A stretch of 64,000 nucleotides of DNA, from positions 6,198,001 through 6,262,000 of the forward strand of contig NZ_CP108454.1 of NCBI RefSeq assembly GCF_036240795.1, given 5' to 3'. A model generated the notes under the pieces. The model did not search any database. It was not told the DNA's origin and worked only from the letters and a program-made list of their open reading frames with translations. Source of the stretch: Streptomyces sp. NBC_01268. Its GTDB lineage: Bacteria > Actinomycetota > Actinomycetes > Streptomycetales > Streptomycetaceae. Positions 53,381 through 62,586 of the stretch are shown piece by piece (position 1 is the stretch's first letter; each line of letters opens with the position of its first letter). Position numbers and translations under genes: made by a program.

Positions 53381-54442
53381 TTGACCACCCAGCAGATCCC
53401 CGTCGTCGTCCTGGCAGGGTTTCTCGGGGCGGGGAAGACCACCCTGCTCAACCATCTGCTGCGCAGCGCGCGCGGGACGCGGATCGGGGTCATGGTCAAC
53501 GACTTCGGCGACATCGGCATCGACGCCATGACCGTCGCAGGCCAGGTCGGCTCCACCGTCTCCCTGGGCAACGGCTGTCTGTGCTGTGCGGTGGACGCGA
53601 GCGAGCTCGACGAGTACCTGGAGGTGCTCACCCGCCCGGAGGTCCGTCTGGACGTCATCGTGATCGAGGCCAGCGGGCTCGCGGAGCCGCAGGAGCTGGT
53701 CCGCATGCTGCTGGCCAGCGAGAACGAGCGGATCGTGTACGGCGGGCTGATCGAGGTGGTCGACGCCGCCGAGTTCGCCGCCACGCGCGCCCGGCACCCG
53801 GAGACCGACCGGCACCTCGCCGTGGCCGACCTGGTCGTCGTCAACAAGGCCGACCGGGTCCCGGCGGAGGAACTCACCGGCGTCCGTGAGACGGTCGCCG
53901 CACTCGCCCCGAGGGCCGCGGTGATCGAGGCCGCGCACGGGCGGATCGACCCCGAGCTGCTCTTCGACCGGGTCGTGCCCGAGGACGAGATCGAGGGCCA
54001 GATGTCCATCGAGGACATCCTGTACGGACCCGAGGACGAGGGGGCCGGGCACGCCCACCCGCACGCCGCCTACGACACGGTCTCCCTGAGCACGGCGACG
54101 CCGCTGCACCCGCGCCGGCTGATGTCCTTCCTCGACGGACGTCCCGAGGGCCTCTACCGCCTCAAGGGCTTCGTCGACTTCGGCACCGCCGACCCGGCCA
54201 ACCGCTACGGCGTCCACGCGGTCGGCCGCTTCCTGCGCTTCCGGCCGGAGCCGTGGCCGGCCGGAGAGGAACGGCTGACCCAGCTGGTCCTCATCGGCAC
54301 CGGCGTCGACGCGGCCGCCCTCCGCAAGGAGCTCGCCGAGTGCGAGCAGAACGGTCCGGGGGACACCCCCGACGACCACGCCATGTGGGGCGTCCTGCGG
54401 TACGTCCCGGGCAGCGAGGACGAGCCCGGGGACACCCCCTAG
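53381..54442 (+). CDS. CobW/G3E family GTPase metallochaperone
   Basis: 353 residues. The G3E GTPase has GFLGAGKT (13-20), the metal-binding GNGCLCC (Cys66, Cys68, Cys69), IEASGLAEP and NKAD (155-158), a small His-rich linker (GHAHPHAA, about 225) and a C-terminal CobW_C domain (about 235-350). Such proteins load Zn2+ or Co2+ onto client enzymes. TTG at 53381 is chosen for GGAGGA 8 bases upstream and the conserved VVVLAGFLGAGKTT start. The stop codon overlaps, on the other strand, the stop of the FAD monooxygenase gene (shared CTAG). No Zur box was recognised upstream. Confidence 0.91.
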   Translation: MTTQQIPVVVLAGFLGAGKTTLLNHLLRSARGTRIGVMVNDFGDIGIDAMTVAGQVGSTVSLGNGCLCCAVDASELDEYLEVLTRPEVRLDVIVIEASGLAEPQELVRMLLASENERIVYGGLIEVVDAAEFAATRARHPETDRHLAVADLVVVNKADRVPAEELTGVRETVAALAPRAAVIEAAHGRIDPELLFDRVVPEDEIEGQMSIEDILYGPEDEGAGHAHPHAAYDTVSLSTATPLHPRRLMSFLDGRPEGLYRLKGFVDFGTADPANRYGVHAVGRFLRFRPEPWPAGEERLTQLVLIGTGVDAAALRKELAECEQNGPGDTPDDHAMWGVLRYVPGSEDEPGDTP

Positions 54443-55932
54443 CCCCCCGCCGGCGGGTGCGCGGCGCCGAAGGCGGCGAGGTAGCCGGCGAGGCCGTCGC
54501 CGTCGGAGCCGGCCCAGCCGACGTACCCGTCCGGGCGGATCAGGAAGAGACCCGTGCCGTACGGCTCGTACGCGGCGAGGCGGGCCGTGCGCACCGAGCC
54601 GTCGGCCAGGGGCGGCAGCGGGACGCCGACCGCGAGCAGCGTGAGGTGCGGGCCCCGGAAGACGTCGAAGAGCCGGCCGGCGCCGCACGGGCCGTCGGGC
54701 GCCCGGTCCCCGGCGCGCAGGGCACTGTCGGCGAGCCCGGTCCTGGTCTCCACGGTGAGTGGCGAGTCCCGGTAGCCGAGCCCCAGCTGCTGGACCTCTT
54801 CGCCGCGCTGGGTGTCCGCGCCCTCGGAGCTCGCCCGGTGCAGGCGGGTGCTGATGCCGAGGACCTCGGCGGCGACGGGCAGCCGCTCCGCCTCGTACGA
54901 GTCGAGCAGCGCGGCGGGTGCTCCGTGCCGCAGCACCCGTCCCAGCTTCCAGCCGAGGTTGTACGCGTCCTGGATGCTGGTGTTGAGGCCCTGGCCGCCC
55001 GCGGGGGAGTGCACATGCGCCGCGTCGCCCGCGAGGATGACCCGGCCGTCCCGGAACCGGTCGGCCATCGCCGCGCGGGCGCGGAAGTCGGAGGCCCACA
55101 GCACCTCGACGACGTCCGTCGCGGCGAGCGGCGTGCGGTCGGCGAGGAGCTCGCGCACCGCGCGGGGAGCGGTGTCCACGGCGGCGGCCTCGTCCTCGAA
55201 GGCCGCGATGAGCTGGAAGTGGTCGCCCCCGGGCAGCGGGCACAGAGCCACGGCCCCGCCCGGTGCCTTCGGCCAGACGTGCCAGTTGTCGCGGTCCACG
55301 ATCGCGTCGGGCGAGAGGCGGACGTCCGCGACGAGCATCGGGCGCGGGTCGACGGTCTCGCCCGTCATCCCGATGCCGAGCGCCCTGCGGACGGTGGAGC
55401 GTCCGCCGTCGGCCGCCACGAGATAGGCGGCCCGCACCGTCTCGCCGGTGGACAGCTCCGCCGCGACGGCCTCCTCGGACTGGCGGAACCCGGTGAGGGC
55501 CGCCCCGAAGCGGACGTCGCCTCCGAGCTCGCGGAGGCGTGCGTACAGCACCTCCTGGGTGCGTGACTGTGGGATGAGCAGGATGTTGGCGTACGGCACC
55601 TGCTCGGTCGGCTCGGAGCGCGCCATCATGTCCCACTCGCCCTGCCGCTCGGCGCCCTCCCAGGCGCGCATCCTCGGGTAGGGCGAGCCCGCCGCCAGGA
55701 TCCCGGGCAGGGCGCCGAGGTCGTCGAGCACCTCCTGGCTGCGCGGCTGGATTCCCTTGCCGCGCGAGCCGGGGAAGAGCCGGTCCGCCTTCTCGACGAG
55801 CAGGGCGCGCACGCCCCGGCGGGCGAGGTCGATCGCGAGCACCAGCCCGGTGGGTCCCGCTCCGACGATGACGACGTCCGTCTCCACGGCCCCCTCGGTC
55901 CTCTCCGTCTCCACGGTCTCGATGGTTTCCAT
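54439..55932 (-). CDS. FAD-dependent aromatic monooxygenase
   Basis: 497-residue class A flavin hydroxylase of the PHBH/Rox/PgaE group. FAD-binding GAGPTG (24-29), the DG motif ADGGRS (174-179), the GD motif LAGDAAHVHSP (300-310) and a C-terminal thioredoxin-like region (about 390-497). Members hydroxylate phenolic substrates or inactivate antibiotics such as rifampicin or tetracyclines; the substrate here is unknown. ATG at 55932 is chosen because GGAGG lies 8 bases upstream; an upstream ATG would place coding sequence through operator 1. It is divergent from a TetR gene with two perfect palindromes between. Confidence 0.92.
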   Translation of the reverse strand: METIETVETERTEGAVETDVVIVGAGPTGLVLAIDLARRGVRALLVEKADRLFPGSRGKGIQPRSQEVLDDLGALPGILAAGSPYPRMRAWEGAERQGEWDMMARSEPTEQVPYANILLIPQSRTQEVLYARLRELGGDVRFGAALTGFRQSEEAVAAELSTGETVRAAYLVAADGGRSTVRRALGIGMTGETVDPRPMLVADVRLSPDAIVDRDNWHVWPKAPGGAVALCPLPGGDHFQLIAAFEDEAAAVDTAPRAVRELLADRTPLAATDVVEVLWASDFRARAAMADRFRDGRVILAGDAAHVHSPAGGQGLNTSIQDAYNLGWKLGRVLRHGAPAALLDSYEAERLPVAAEVLGISTRLHRASSEGADTQRGEEVQQLGLGYRDSPLTVETRTGLADSALRAGDRAPDGPCGAGRLFDVFRGPHLTLLAVGVPLPPLADGSVRTARLAAYEPYGTGLFLIRPDGYVGWAGSDGDGLAGYLAAFGAAHPPAGG

Positions 55933-55956
55933 GCCGCTGCCTCCGATGCCCACGCC

Positions 55957-55971
55957 CTTAACGGCGTTAAG
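55957..55971. promoter_or_regulatory. TetR operator 1 (monooxygenase side)
   Basis: Perfect palindrome CTTAACG-G-CGTTAAG, 24 bases upstream of the monooxygenase start. Confidence 0.87.
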
Positions 55972-55992
55972 TCCCGACATCGGAAGCATCCC

Positions 55993-56007
55993 CTTAACGC
56001 CGTTAAG
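55993..56007. promoter_or_regulatory. TetR operator 2 (tetR side)
   Basis: Perfect palindrome CTTAACG-C-CGTTAAG, centred 36 bases from operator 1. It covers the likely -35 region of the tetR promoter, whose -10 would be TACCGT at 56020-56025. Confidence 0.87.
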
Positions 56008-56031
56008 CTGTCAAGGGGATACCGTGACCGA

Positions 56032-56703
56032 GTGGCGACCAAGAAGACGACCCGGCTGGACCCCGCATCGGTGGCGGAGACCGCGCTGAGCCTCCTGAAC
56101 GAGCGCGGACTCGACGGGCTGACGCTGCGCGCGATCGCCCAGGAGCTGAACGTCCAGGCGCCCGCGCTCTATTGGCACTTCAAGAACAAGCAGGCGCTGC
56201 TCGACGAGATGGCGACCGTGATGTACCGGCAGATGGTCGAGGACCCCGAGACGCGCCCGCCCGGCGACCTCACCTGGCAGGAGCGGATCCTCGCCGTCAA
56301 CCGGGGTCTGCGCGCCGGACTGCTGCGCTACCGCGACGGCGCCAAGGTCTACAGCGGGGCCCGCTTCACCGGGACCGACTTCGCCGCGGACATGGAGCTC
56401 CAGCTGGGCTCGCTCGTCGACGCCGGCTTCTCGTTGCACCAGGCGGTGCGGGCCAGCACCACGGCGTACATGTACACGCTCGGCTTCGTCACCGAGGAGC
56501 AGGGCACCGAGCCGGTACAGGGGCAGCCCCGCGAGGGCTTCGACGTGGAGCGGCGCGCCGAGCGGCTCGCGGACTACCCGCTCGCGGCGGCGGCCGGCGC
56601 GGAGCTCTTCGCCGACTACGACGACGGCTTCGAGGAAGGGCTGCGCCTGATCGTCGCCGGGATCGAGGCCGTCTACGCCCCCACCGTGCCCCACCCGGCC
56701 TAG
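56032..56703 (+). CDS. TetR family repressor (tetracycline-repressor class)
   Basis: 223 residues: HTH at about 10-55 (LRAIAQELNVQAPALYWHFKNK) and a C-terminal domain of the TetR_C (tetracycline repressor) type, with LRAGLLRYRDGAKVYSGAR and YMYTLGFVTEEQG. The YWHF motif and class suggest a ligand related to polyketides or aromatic drugs. GTG at 56032 lacks a good Shine-Dalgarno and follows a -10-like TACCGT by 6 bases. It likely represses itself and the divergent monooxygenase through the CTTAACG palindromes. Confidence 0.92.
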   Translation: MATKKTTRLDPASVAETALSLLNERGLDGLTLRAIAQELNVQAPALYWHFKNKQALLDEMATVMYRQMVEDPETRPPGDLTWQERILAVNRGLRAGLLRYRDGAKVYSGARFTGTDFAADMELQLGSLVDAGFSLHQAVRASTTAYMYTLGFVTEEQGTEPVQGQPREGFDVERRAERLADYPLAAAAGAELFADYDDGFEEGLRLIVAGIEAVYAPTVPHPA

Positions 56704-56718
56704 GCGGAGGCAGCGCAG

Positions 56719-56760
56719 AAAGCCCCCTGCCCCGCGCGACGGCGCGGGGCAGGGGGCTTT
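56719..56760. terminator. Bidirectional terminator, tetR / parC
   Basis: Perfect 19-bp arms (56719-56737 and 56742-56760), loop GACG, ending in TTT on one strand and flanked by AAA on the other, between convergent genes. Confidence 0.9.
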
Positions 56761-56780
56761 CGTACGGGTCCGGGACCGGC

Positions 56781-59240
56781 CTAGCCGATCGGCCCCGCCA
56801 CGATCTCGACCGGCTTCGCCAGCGGGGTGCCCGAGCCGTCGCGGCGCGGGTCCGGGTCCGGGAGCTCGGACGGAAGGCCGTTCTTCTGGGCGGCGTGCGC
56901 CGGGACGGCGCCCGCCCAGGCCAGGACGAGCACGTCCTCGCCCTTCAGGAAGCGCTGGCAGCGCACCCCGCCCGTCGCGCGGCCCTTGCGCGGGTACTGG
57001 TCGAACGGAGTGAGCTTCGCCGACGTACCGGCCGAGGCGTCCAGCGTGCCCGTGGAGCCGGCGACCGTGAACACCACCGCGTCCGCCGCCGGGTCCACGG
57101 CGGTGAAGGAGATGACCTCGGCGCCCGCCGTCAGCTTGATGCCGGCCATGCCGCCCGCGGGGCGGCCCTGCGGCCGCACCTGCGAGGCCGGGTAGCGCAG
57201 CAGCTGGGCGTCGGAGGTGATGAAGACCAGGTCCTCCTCGCCGGTCCGCAGCTCCGTCGCGCCGACGATGCGGTCACCGTCCTTGAGGCCGATGACCTCC
57301 AGCTCGTCCTTGTTGGCCGGATAGTCCGGGACCACGCGCTTGACCACGCCCTGCAGCGTGCCGATCGCGAGGCCTGGGGAGGTCTCCGCCAGGGTGGTCA
57401 GGCAGACCACCGTCTCGTCCGCCTCCAGGGAGAGGAACTCGGTGAGCGGTGCTCCGCCCGACAGGTTCGGCGCGGCCGCCGTGTCGGGGAGCTGCGGGAG
57501 GTCGATCACCGCGATCCGCAGCAGCCGCCCGCCCGAGGTCACCGCGCCGACCTCGCCGCGCTGGGTGGCCGTCACCGAGGAGACGATCGCGTCGTGCTTG
57601 ACGCGCTTGGCCTCCGGGTCGGCCGGCGGTACCTCGGCCGTGGCCGTCCGGGCGAGCAGGCCCGTGGAGGACAGCAGCACCCGGCACGGGTCGTCCGCGA
57701 CCTGCAGGGCCACGGTCGCGACGGGGGCGCCCGCGGACTCCAGCAGGACCGTGCGCCGGTCGGTGGCGAACTTCTTCGCGACCGCCGCCAGTTCCGCCGA
57801 GACCAGCTTGCGCAGCTCGGCGTCGGAATCCAGGATCCCGGTCAGTTCGTCGATCTCGCCGGTGAGCCGGTCGCGCTCGGTCTCCAGCTCCAGCCGGTCG
57901 AACTTGGTGAGCCGGCGCAGCGGGGTGTCCAGGATGTACTGCGTCTGGATCTCGCTCAGGGAGAAGCGCTCGATCAGGCGCTCCTTGGCCTGCGCCGAGT
58001 TCTCGCTCTCCCGGATCAGCCGGATGACCTCGTCGATGTCGAGGAGCGCGACGAGCAGGCCCTCGACCAGGTGCAGCCGGTCGCGCTTCTTGCCGCGGCG
58101 GAACTCGGAGCGGCGCCGGACCACCTCGAAGCGGTGGTCGAGGTAGACCTCCAGGAGCTCCTTGAGGCCGAGGGTGAGCGGCTGGCCGTCGACCAGGGCC
58201 ACGTTGTTGATGCCGAAGGACTCCTCCATCGGCGTCAGCTTGTAGAGCTGCTCCAGGACCGCCTCCGGCACGAAGCCGTTCTTGATCTCGATGACCAGGC
58301 GCAGGCCGTGGCTGCGGTCGGTGAGGTCCTTGACGTCGGCGATGCCCTGCAGCTTCTTGGAGCCGACCAGGTCCTTGATCTTGGAGATCACCTTCTCCGG
58401 GCCGACGCTGAAGGGCAGTTCGGTGACGACGATGCCCTTGCGGCGGGCCGTCACGGTCTCCACGCTCGTGGTCGCGCGGATCTTGAAGGTGCCGCGGCCC
58501 GTCTCGTACGCGTCCTTGACGCCGGAGAGGCCGACGATCCGGCCGCCGGTCGGCAGGTCGGGACCCGGCACGAAGCGCATCAGCGCCTCCAGGTCCGCGT
58601 TCGGGTAGCGGATCAGATGGCGGGCGGCCGCGATGACCTCGCCCAGGTTGTGCGGCGGCATGTTGGTCGCCATGCCGACCGCGATGCCGGAGGCGCCGTT
58701 GACCAGCAGGTTCGGATAGGCGGCGGGGAGCGCGACCGGCTCCCGCTCCTGGCCGTCGTAGTTCGGCGCGAAGTCGACGGTGTCCTCGTCGATGGACTCC
58801 GTCATCAGCAGCGCGGCCGGCGCCATCCGCGACTCCGTGTACCGCATGGCGGCCGGCGGGTCGTCGTTGCCGAGGGAGCCGAAGTTGCCGTGGCCGTCGA
58901 CCAGCGGGAGGCGCATGGAGAAGGGCTGCGCCATGCGCACCATCGCGTCGTAGATCGACGCGTCGCCGTGCGGGTGCAGCTTGCCCATGACCTCGCCGAC
59001 GACACGGGCGCACTTGACGAACCCGCGCTCGGGTCGCAGGCCCATCTCGCTCATCTGGTAGACGATCCGGCGCTGCACGGGCTTCATGCCGTCGCGGGCG
59101 TCGGGCAGCGCGCGCGAGTAGATCACCGAATACGCGTACTCGAGGAACGAGCCCTGCATCTCGTCGACTACGTCGATGTCAAGGATTCGCTCTTCGAACG
59201 CGTCGTCCGGCGGCGGTGTCTTCGTGCTGCGGCGGGCCAT
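56781..59240 (-). CDS. parC: Topoisomerase IV / second DNA gyrase subunit A (ParC)
   Basis: 819-residue breakage-rejoining subunit. The active-site Tyr134 is in RYTESRMA, and the quinolone region [10 protein letters not shown] (89-98) has Ala94 where E. coli GyrA has Ser83, with Asp98 at the Asp87 position. The N-terminal winged-helix/tower region and a C-terminal beta-pinwheel (about 490-800) follow. The pinwheel lacks an obvious GyrA-box. ATG at 59240 has AAGGAG 12 bases upstream. It works with ParE encoded at 46279-48396; about ten unrelated genes separate the two, as in other Streptomyces. Ala at 94 predicts lower quinolone sensitivity, as for mycobacterial GyrA. Confidence 0.95.
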   Translation of the reverse strand: MARRSTKTPPPDDAFEERILDIDVVDEMQGSFLEYAYSVIYSRALPDARDGMKPVQRRIVYQMSEMGLRPERGFVKCARVVGEVMGKLHPHGDASIYDAMVRMAQPFSMRLPLVDGHGNFGSLGNDDPPAAMRYTESRMAPAALLMTESIDEDTVDFAPNYDGQEREPVALPAAYPNLLVNGASGIAVGMATNMPPHNLGEVIAAARHLIRYPNADLEALMRFVPGPDLPTGGRIVGLSGVKDAYETGRGTFKIRATTSVETVTARRKGIVVTELPFSVGPEKVISKIKDLVGSKKLQGIADVKDLTDRSHGLRLVIEIKNGFVPEAVLEQLYKLTPMEESFGINNVALVDGQPLTLGLKELLEVYLDHRFEVVRRRSEFRRGKKRDRLHLVEGLLVALLDIDEVIRLIRESENSAQAKERLIERFSLSEIQTQYILDTPLRRLTKFDRLELETERDRLTGEIDELTGILDSDAELRKLVSAELAAVAKKFATDRRTVLLESAGAPVATVALQVADDPCRVLLSSTGLLARTATAEVPPADPEAKRVKHDAIVSSVTATQRGEVGAVTSGGRLLRIAVIDLPQLPDTAAAPNLSGGAPLTEFLSLEADETVVCLTTLAETSPGLAIGTLQGVVKRVVPDYPANKDELEVIGLKDGDRIVGATELRTGEEDLVFITSDAQLLRYPASQVRPQGRPAGGMAGIKLTAGAEVISFTAVDPAADAVVFTVAGSTGTLDASAGTSAKLTPFDQYPRKGRATGGVRCQRFLKGEDVLVLAWAGAVPAHAAQKNGLPSELPDPDPRRDGSGTPLAKPVEIVAGPIG

Positions 59241-59467
59241 CGCGGCTGCGGCTCCTTCACCAACAAGGTTGATCTGACGCGGACCATTGTGGACCGTCCC
59301 ACTGACAAGCGGGACCGCGACCCGGGTCTGACGACCTGCGGGGTCACCGGCGCGCCCCCCTCACGACCCGGAAGAGGGACGTCGGGACGGGACGGGAACT
59401 TCGCGAGGTGTCGGCGCGCTTGCATACAGTGGCAGGACTTTTCCACATCGCGATCGAAGGGACGTAC

Positions 59468-60811
59468 ATGCCCATGGGTCACACGGCCACGGCCGAGGCC
59501 GGCTCCGGCGGCCTGACAGCGACCGAGCACCGGCTGGCCAACGGCCTGCGCGTGGTGCTCTCGGAGGACCACCTGACCCCGGTCGCCGCGGTCTGCCTCT
59601 GGTACGACGTCGGCTCGCGCCACGAGGTCGCGGGCCGCACCGGTCTCGCCCACCTCTTCGAGCACCTGATGTTCCAGGGCTCGAAGCAGGTCCACGGCAA
59701 CGGCCACTTCGAGCTGGTGCAGGGCGCCGGCGGCTCGCTCAACGGCACCACCAGCTTCGAGCGCACCAACTACTTCGAGACCATGCCGGCCCACCAGCTG
59801 GAGCTCGCGCTCTGGCTGGAGGCCGACCGGATGGGCTCGCTGCTCGCCGCCCTGGACGACGAGTCCATGGAGAACCAGCGCGACGTCGTCAAGAACGAGC
59901 GCCGCCAGCGGTACGACAACGTGCCGTACGGCACCGCCTTCGAGCGCCTCACCGCCCTCGCGTACCCCGAGGGCCACCCGTACCACCACACCCCGATCGG
60001 CTCCATGGCCGACCTGGACGCCGCCACCCTGGAAGACGCGCGGAACTTCTTCCGTACGTACTACGCGCCGAACAACGCGGTGCTCTCGGTCGTCGGCGAC
60101 ATCGACCCCGAGAAGACGCTCGCCTGGGTCGAGAAGTACTTCGGCTCGATCCCGGGCCACGACGGCAAGCCCGAGCCGCGCTCCGGCGAGCTGCCCGAGG
60201 TGATCGGCGAGCAGCTGCGCGAGGTCATCGAGGAGGAGGTCCCGGCGCGTGCGCTGATGGCCGCCTACCGGCTGCCGCACGACGGCACGCGCGCGTGTGA
60301 CGCCGCCGACCTCGCCCTGACGATCCTCGGCGGCGGCGAGTCCTCCCGTCTCCACAACCGGCTGGTCCGCCGCGACCGCACCGCCGTCGCGGCCGGCTTC
60401 GGGCTGCTGCGGCTGGCCGGCGCGCCCTCGCTGGGCTGGCTGGACGTCAAGACCTCCGGCGGCGTCGAGGTGCCGCGGATCGAGTCGGCCGTCGACGACG
60501 AGCTGGCCCGCTTCGCCGCCGAGGGCCCGACGCCCGAGGAGATGGAGCGCGCGCAGGCACAGTTGGAGCGCGAGTGGCTGGACCGCCTCGGCACGGTCGC
60601 GGGCCGCGCCGACGAACTGTGCCGGTTCGCCGTGCTGTTCGGTGACCCGCAGCTCGCGCTGACCGCCGTGCACCGGGTCCTCGACATCAGCGCCGAGGAG
60701 GTGCAGGAGGTCGCCAAGGCCACGCTGCGCCCGGACAACCGCGCCGTGCTGGTCTACGAACCGGTGGGCGCCGACGCCGACAGCGACGAGGAAGAGGGAG
60801 CGGACCAGTGA
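59468..60811 (+). CDS. M16 family zinc metallopeptidase, catalytic subunit
   Basis: 447-residue pitrilysin-type peptidase with the inverted zinc motif HLFEH (His62, Glu65, His66) and distal Glu144 (VKNERR), so it should be active. Two homologous halves are visible (about 15-230 and 235-430). There is no signal peptide. It acts with the next gene, whose start overlaps its stop (GTGA). ATG at 59468 has AAGGGA 6 bases upstream; an in-frame upstream start lacks one. Such pairs form a chamber that degrades peptides; the substrate is unknown. Confidence 0.93.
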   Translation: MPMGHTATAEAGSGGLTATEHRLANGLRVVLSEDHLTPVAAVCLWYDVGSRHEVAGRTGLAHLFEHLMFQGSKQVHGNGHFELVQGAGGSLNGTTSFERTNYFETMPAHQLELALWLEADRMGSLLAALDDESMENQRDVVKNERRQRYDNVPYGTAFERLTALAYPEGHPYHHTPIGSMADLDAATLEDARNFFRTYYAPNNAVLSVVGDIDPEKTLAWVEKYFGSIPGHDGKPEPRSGELPEVIGEQLREVIEEEVPARALMAAYRLPHDGTRACDAADLALTILGGGESSRLHNRLVRRDRTAVAAGFGLLRLAGAPSLGWLDVKTSGGVEVPRIESAVDDELARFAAEGPTPEEMERAQAQLEREWLDRLGTVAGRADELCRFAVLFGDPQLALTAVHRVLDISAEEVQEVAKATLRPDNRAVLVYEPVGADADSDEEEGADQ

Positions 60812-62205
60812 CCGACACGGCCGCGTCTTTGACGAGCATGACCTTCCACCCGCAGCCCAAGCCGGGCGAGGCCACGCCCTGGGCCTTCCCCGCCCCGGAG
60901 CGCGGCGCCCTGGACAACGGGCTGACCGTGCTGCGCTGCCACCGTCCCGGTCAGCAGGTGGTGGCCGTCGAGATCTCCCTCGACGCCCCGCTGGACGCCG
61001 AGCCCGAGGGCCTGGACGGCGTGGCCACCATCATGGCCCGCGCCCTGTCCGAGGGCACCGACCAGCACACCGCCGAGGAGTTCGCCGCCGAGCTGGAGCG
61101 CTGCGGCGCCACCCTCGACGCCGCCGCCGACCACCCGGGCGTACGGGTCTCCCTGGAGGTCCCGGTCTCCCGGCTGCCCAAGGCGCTCGGCCTGCTCTCC
61201 GAGGCGCTGATCGCCCCCGCGTTCGACGAGTCCGAGGTCGAGCGGCTGGTGCGCAACCGGCTGGACGAGATCCCGCACGAGTCGGCCAACCCGGCCCGCC
61301 GCGCGGCCAAGCAGCTCTCCAAGGAGCTGTTCCCGGCCTCCGCGCGCGTCTCCCGGCCGCGCCAGGGCACCGAGGAGACCGTCGCCGCGATCGACGCCGC
61401 CGCCGTCCGCGCCTTCTTCGACGCGCACGTGCGGCCCGCCACGGCCACCGCCGTGGTCGTCGGCGACCTCACCGACGTCGATCTCGACAAGGTGCTCGCC
61501 GAGACGCTGGGCGCCTGGACGGGCACCGCGGCCGACCGGCGGCCCATGCCGCCGTTCTCGGCCGACGACACCGGCCGGGTCGTCATCGTGGACCGCCCCG
61601 GCGCCGTCCAGACGCAGCTGCTCATCGGCCGCGTCGGCTCCGACCGCCACGACCGCGTGTGGCCGGCTCAGGTGCTCGGCACGTACTGCCTCGGCGGCAC
61701 GCTCACCTCCCGTCTGGACCGCGTCCTGCGCGAGGAGAAGGGCTACACGTACGGCGTGCGCTCCTTCGGGCAGGTGCTGCGCTCCGACGGCGAGGGCAAC
61801 GGAGCGTCGCTGCTCGCCATCAGCGGCTCGGTCGACACCCCCAACACGGGCCCGGCTCTTGACGACCTGTGGAAGGTGCTCCGCACCCTCGCCGCCGACG
61901 GTCTGACGGACGCCGAGCGCGACGTGGCCGTGCAGAACCTGGTGGGCGTCGCGCCGCTCAAGTACGAGACGGCCGCCTCCGTCGCGGGCACGCTGGCCGA
62001 CCAGGTCGAGCAGCACCTCGCGGACGACTACCAGGCGCAGTTGTACGCGCGGCTCGCCGAGACCGGCACGGTGGAGGCGACCGCGGCCGTGGTCAACGCC
62101 TTCCCGGTGGACCGGCTCGTCACCGTGCTCGTCGGTGACGCGGCGCAGATCGAGGAGCCGGTGCGGGCCCTCGGCATCGGTGAAGTGACGGTCGTGACCG
62201 GCTGA
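60808..62205 (+). CDS. M16 family peptidase-like subunit lacking the zinc motif
   Basis: 465 residues with the pitrilysin fold, but the HxxEH motif is replaced (GLDGVATIMARAL at the equivalent place), so it is not catalytic. The conserved REEKGYTYGVRS loop, which supplies the Arg/Tyr pair for substrate binding, is intact in the C-terminal half. It therefore should complete the active site of the preceding subunit as a heterodimer, as in characterised bacterial M16B pairs. GTG at 60808 overlaps the upstream stop by four bases. Confidence 0.92.
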   Translation: MTDTAASLTSMTFHPQPKPGEATPWAFPAPERGALDNGLTVLRCHRPGQQVVAVEISLDAPLDAEPEGLDGVATIMARALSEGTDQHTAEEFAAELERCGATLDAAADHPGVRVSLEVPVSRLPKALGLLSEALIAPAFDESEVERLVRNRLDEIPHESANPARRAAKQLSKELFPASARVSRPRQGTEETVAAIDAAAVRAFFDAHVRPATATAVVVGDLTDVDLDKVLAETLGAWTGTAADRRPMPPFSADDTGRVVIVDRPGAVQTQLLIGRVGSDRHDRVWPAQVLGTYCLGGTLTSRLDRVLREEKGYTYGVRSFGQVLRSDGEGNGASLLAISGSVDTPNTGPALDDLWKVLRTLAADGLTDAERDVAVQNLVGVAPLKYETAASVAGTLADQVEQHLADDYQAQLYARLAETGTVEATAAVVNAFPVDRLVTVLVGDAAQIEEPVRALGIGEVTVVTG

Positions 62206-62230
62206 TTGAGCCGCTGTCACACCGGTTCGG

Positions 62231-62260
62231 GGACCCCGACGACCTGGTTCGTCGGGGTCC
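62231..62260 (+). terminator. Terminator after M16 pair
   Basis: Perfect 12-bp arms (62231-62242 and 62249-62260), followed by a T-rich TCCCATTTGT. Confidence 0.8.
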
Positions 62261-62414
62261 TCCCATTTGTCCGTATTGATAAGAAGTGTGATCTTCTGCC
62301 CTGTGGCATGTCTTACAAAAGAGCGCGTCTGTTTGGCGATTGACAGAAGATCGGCCTAGCTTCGATCCGACTGTTCGTCCGCAGTACGACGCCGCATCCG
62401 TGGCAACGGACAGT

Positions 62415-62570
62415 CATCGCCGAGTCCCCGCAAGGCGCGAGCCTGGGGAGCCGGGGACCCATCGCAGTCCCTGGGGTGAATCGGACGCCTTCGCTCAGCG
62501 AGCGGAGGGGCCCGTAGGAGACCTTCCTGCTCCGAACCCGTCAGCTAACCCGGTAGGCGAGAGGGAAGGA
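62415..62570 (+). ncRNA. c-di-AMP riboswitch (ydaO/yuaA type)
   Basis: The untranslated leader of the M23 gene holds the conserved blocks of the ydaO aptamer in order: CGAGCCTGGGGAGCCGGG (near 62438-62455), CTGGGGTGAATC (62471-62482) and GAACCCGTCAGCTAACCCGG (62534-62553), followed by TAGGCGAGAGGGAAGGA. In actinobacteria this class is known to control cell-wall hydrolase genes such as rpfA and M23 peptidases, turning them down when c-di-AMP is high. Ends are approximate. The rest of the 381-base gap (62206-62586) holds a terminator and presumably the promoter. Confidence 0.9.
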
Positions 62571-62586
62571 AAGGATCAGCCACTAC

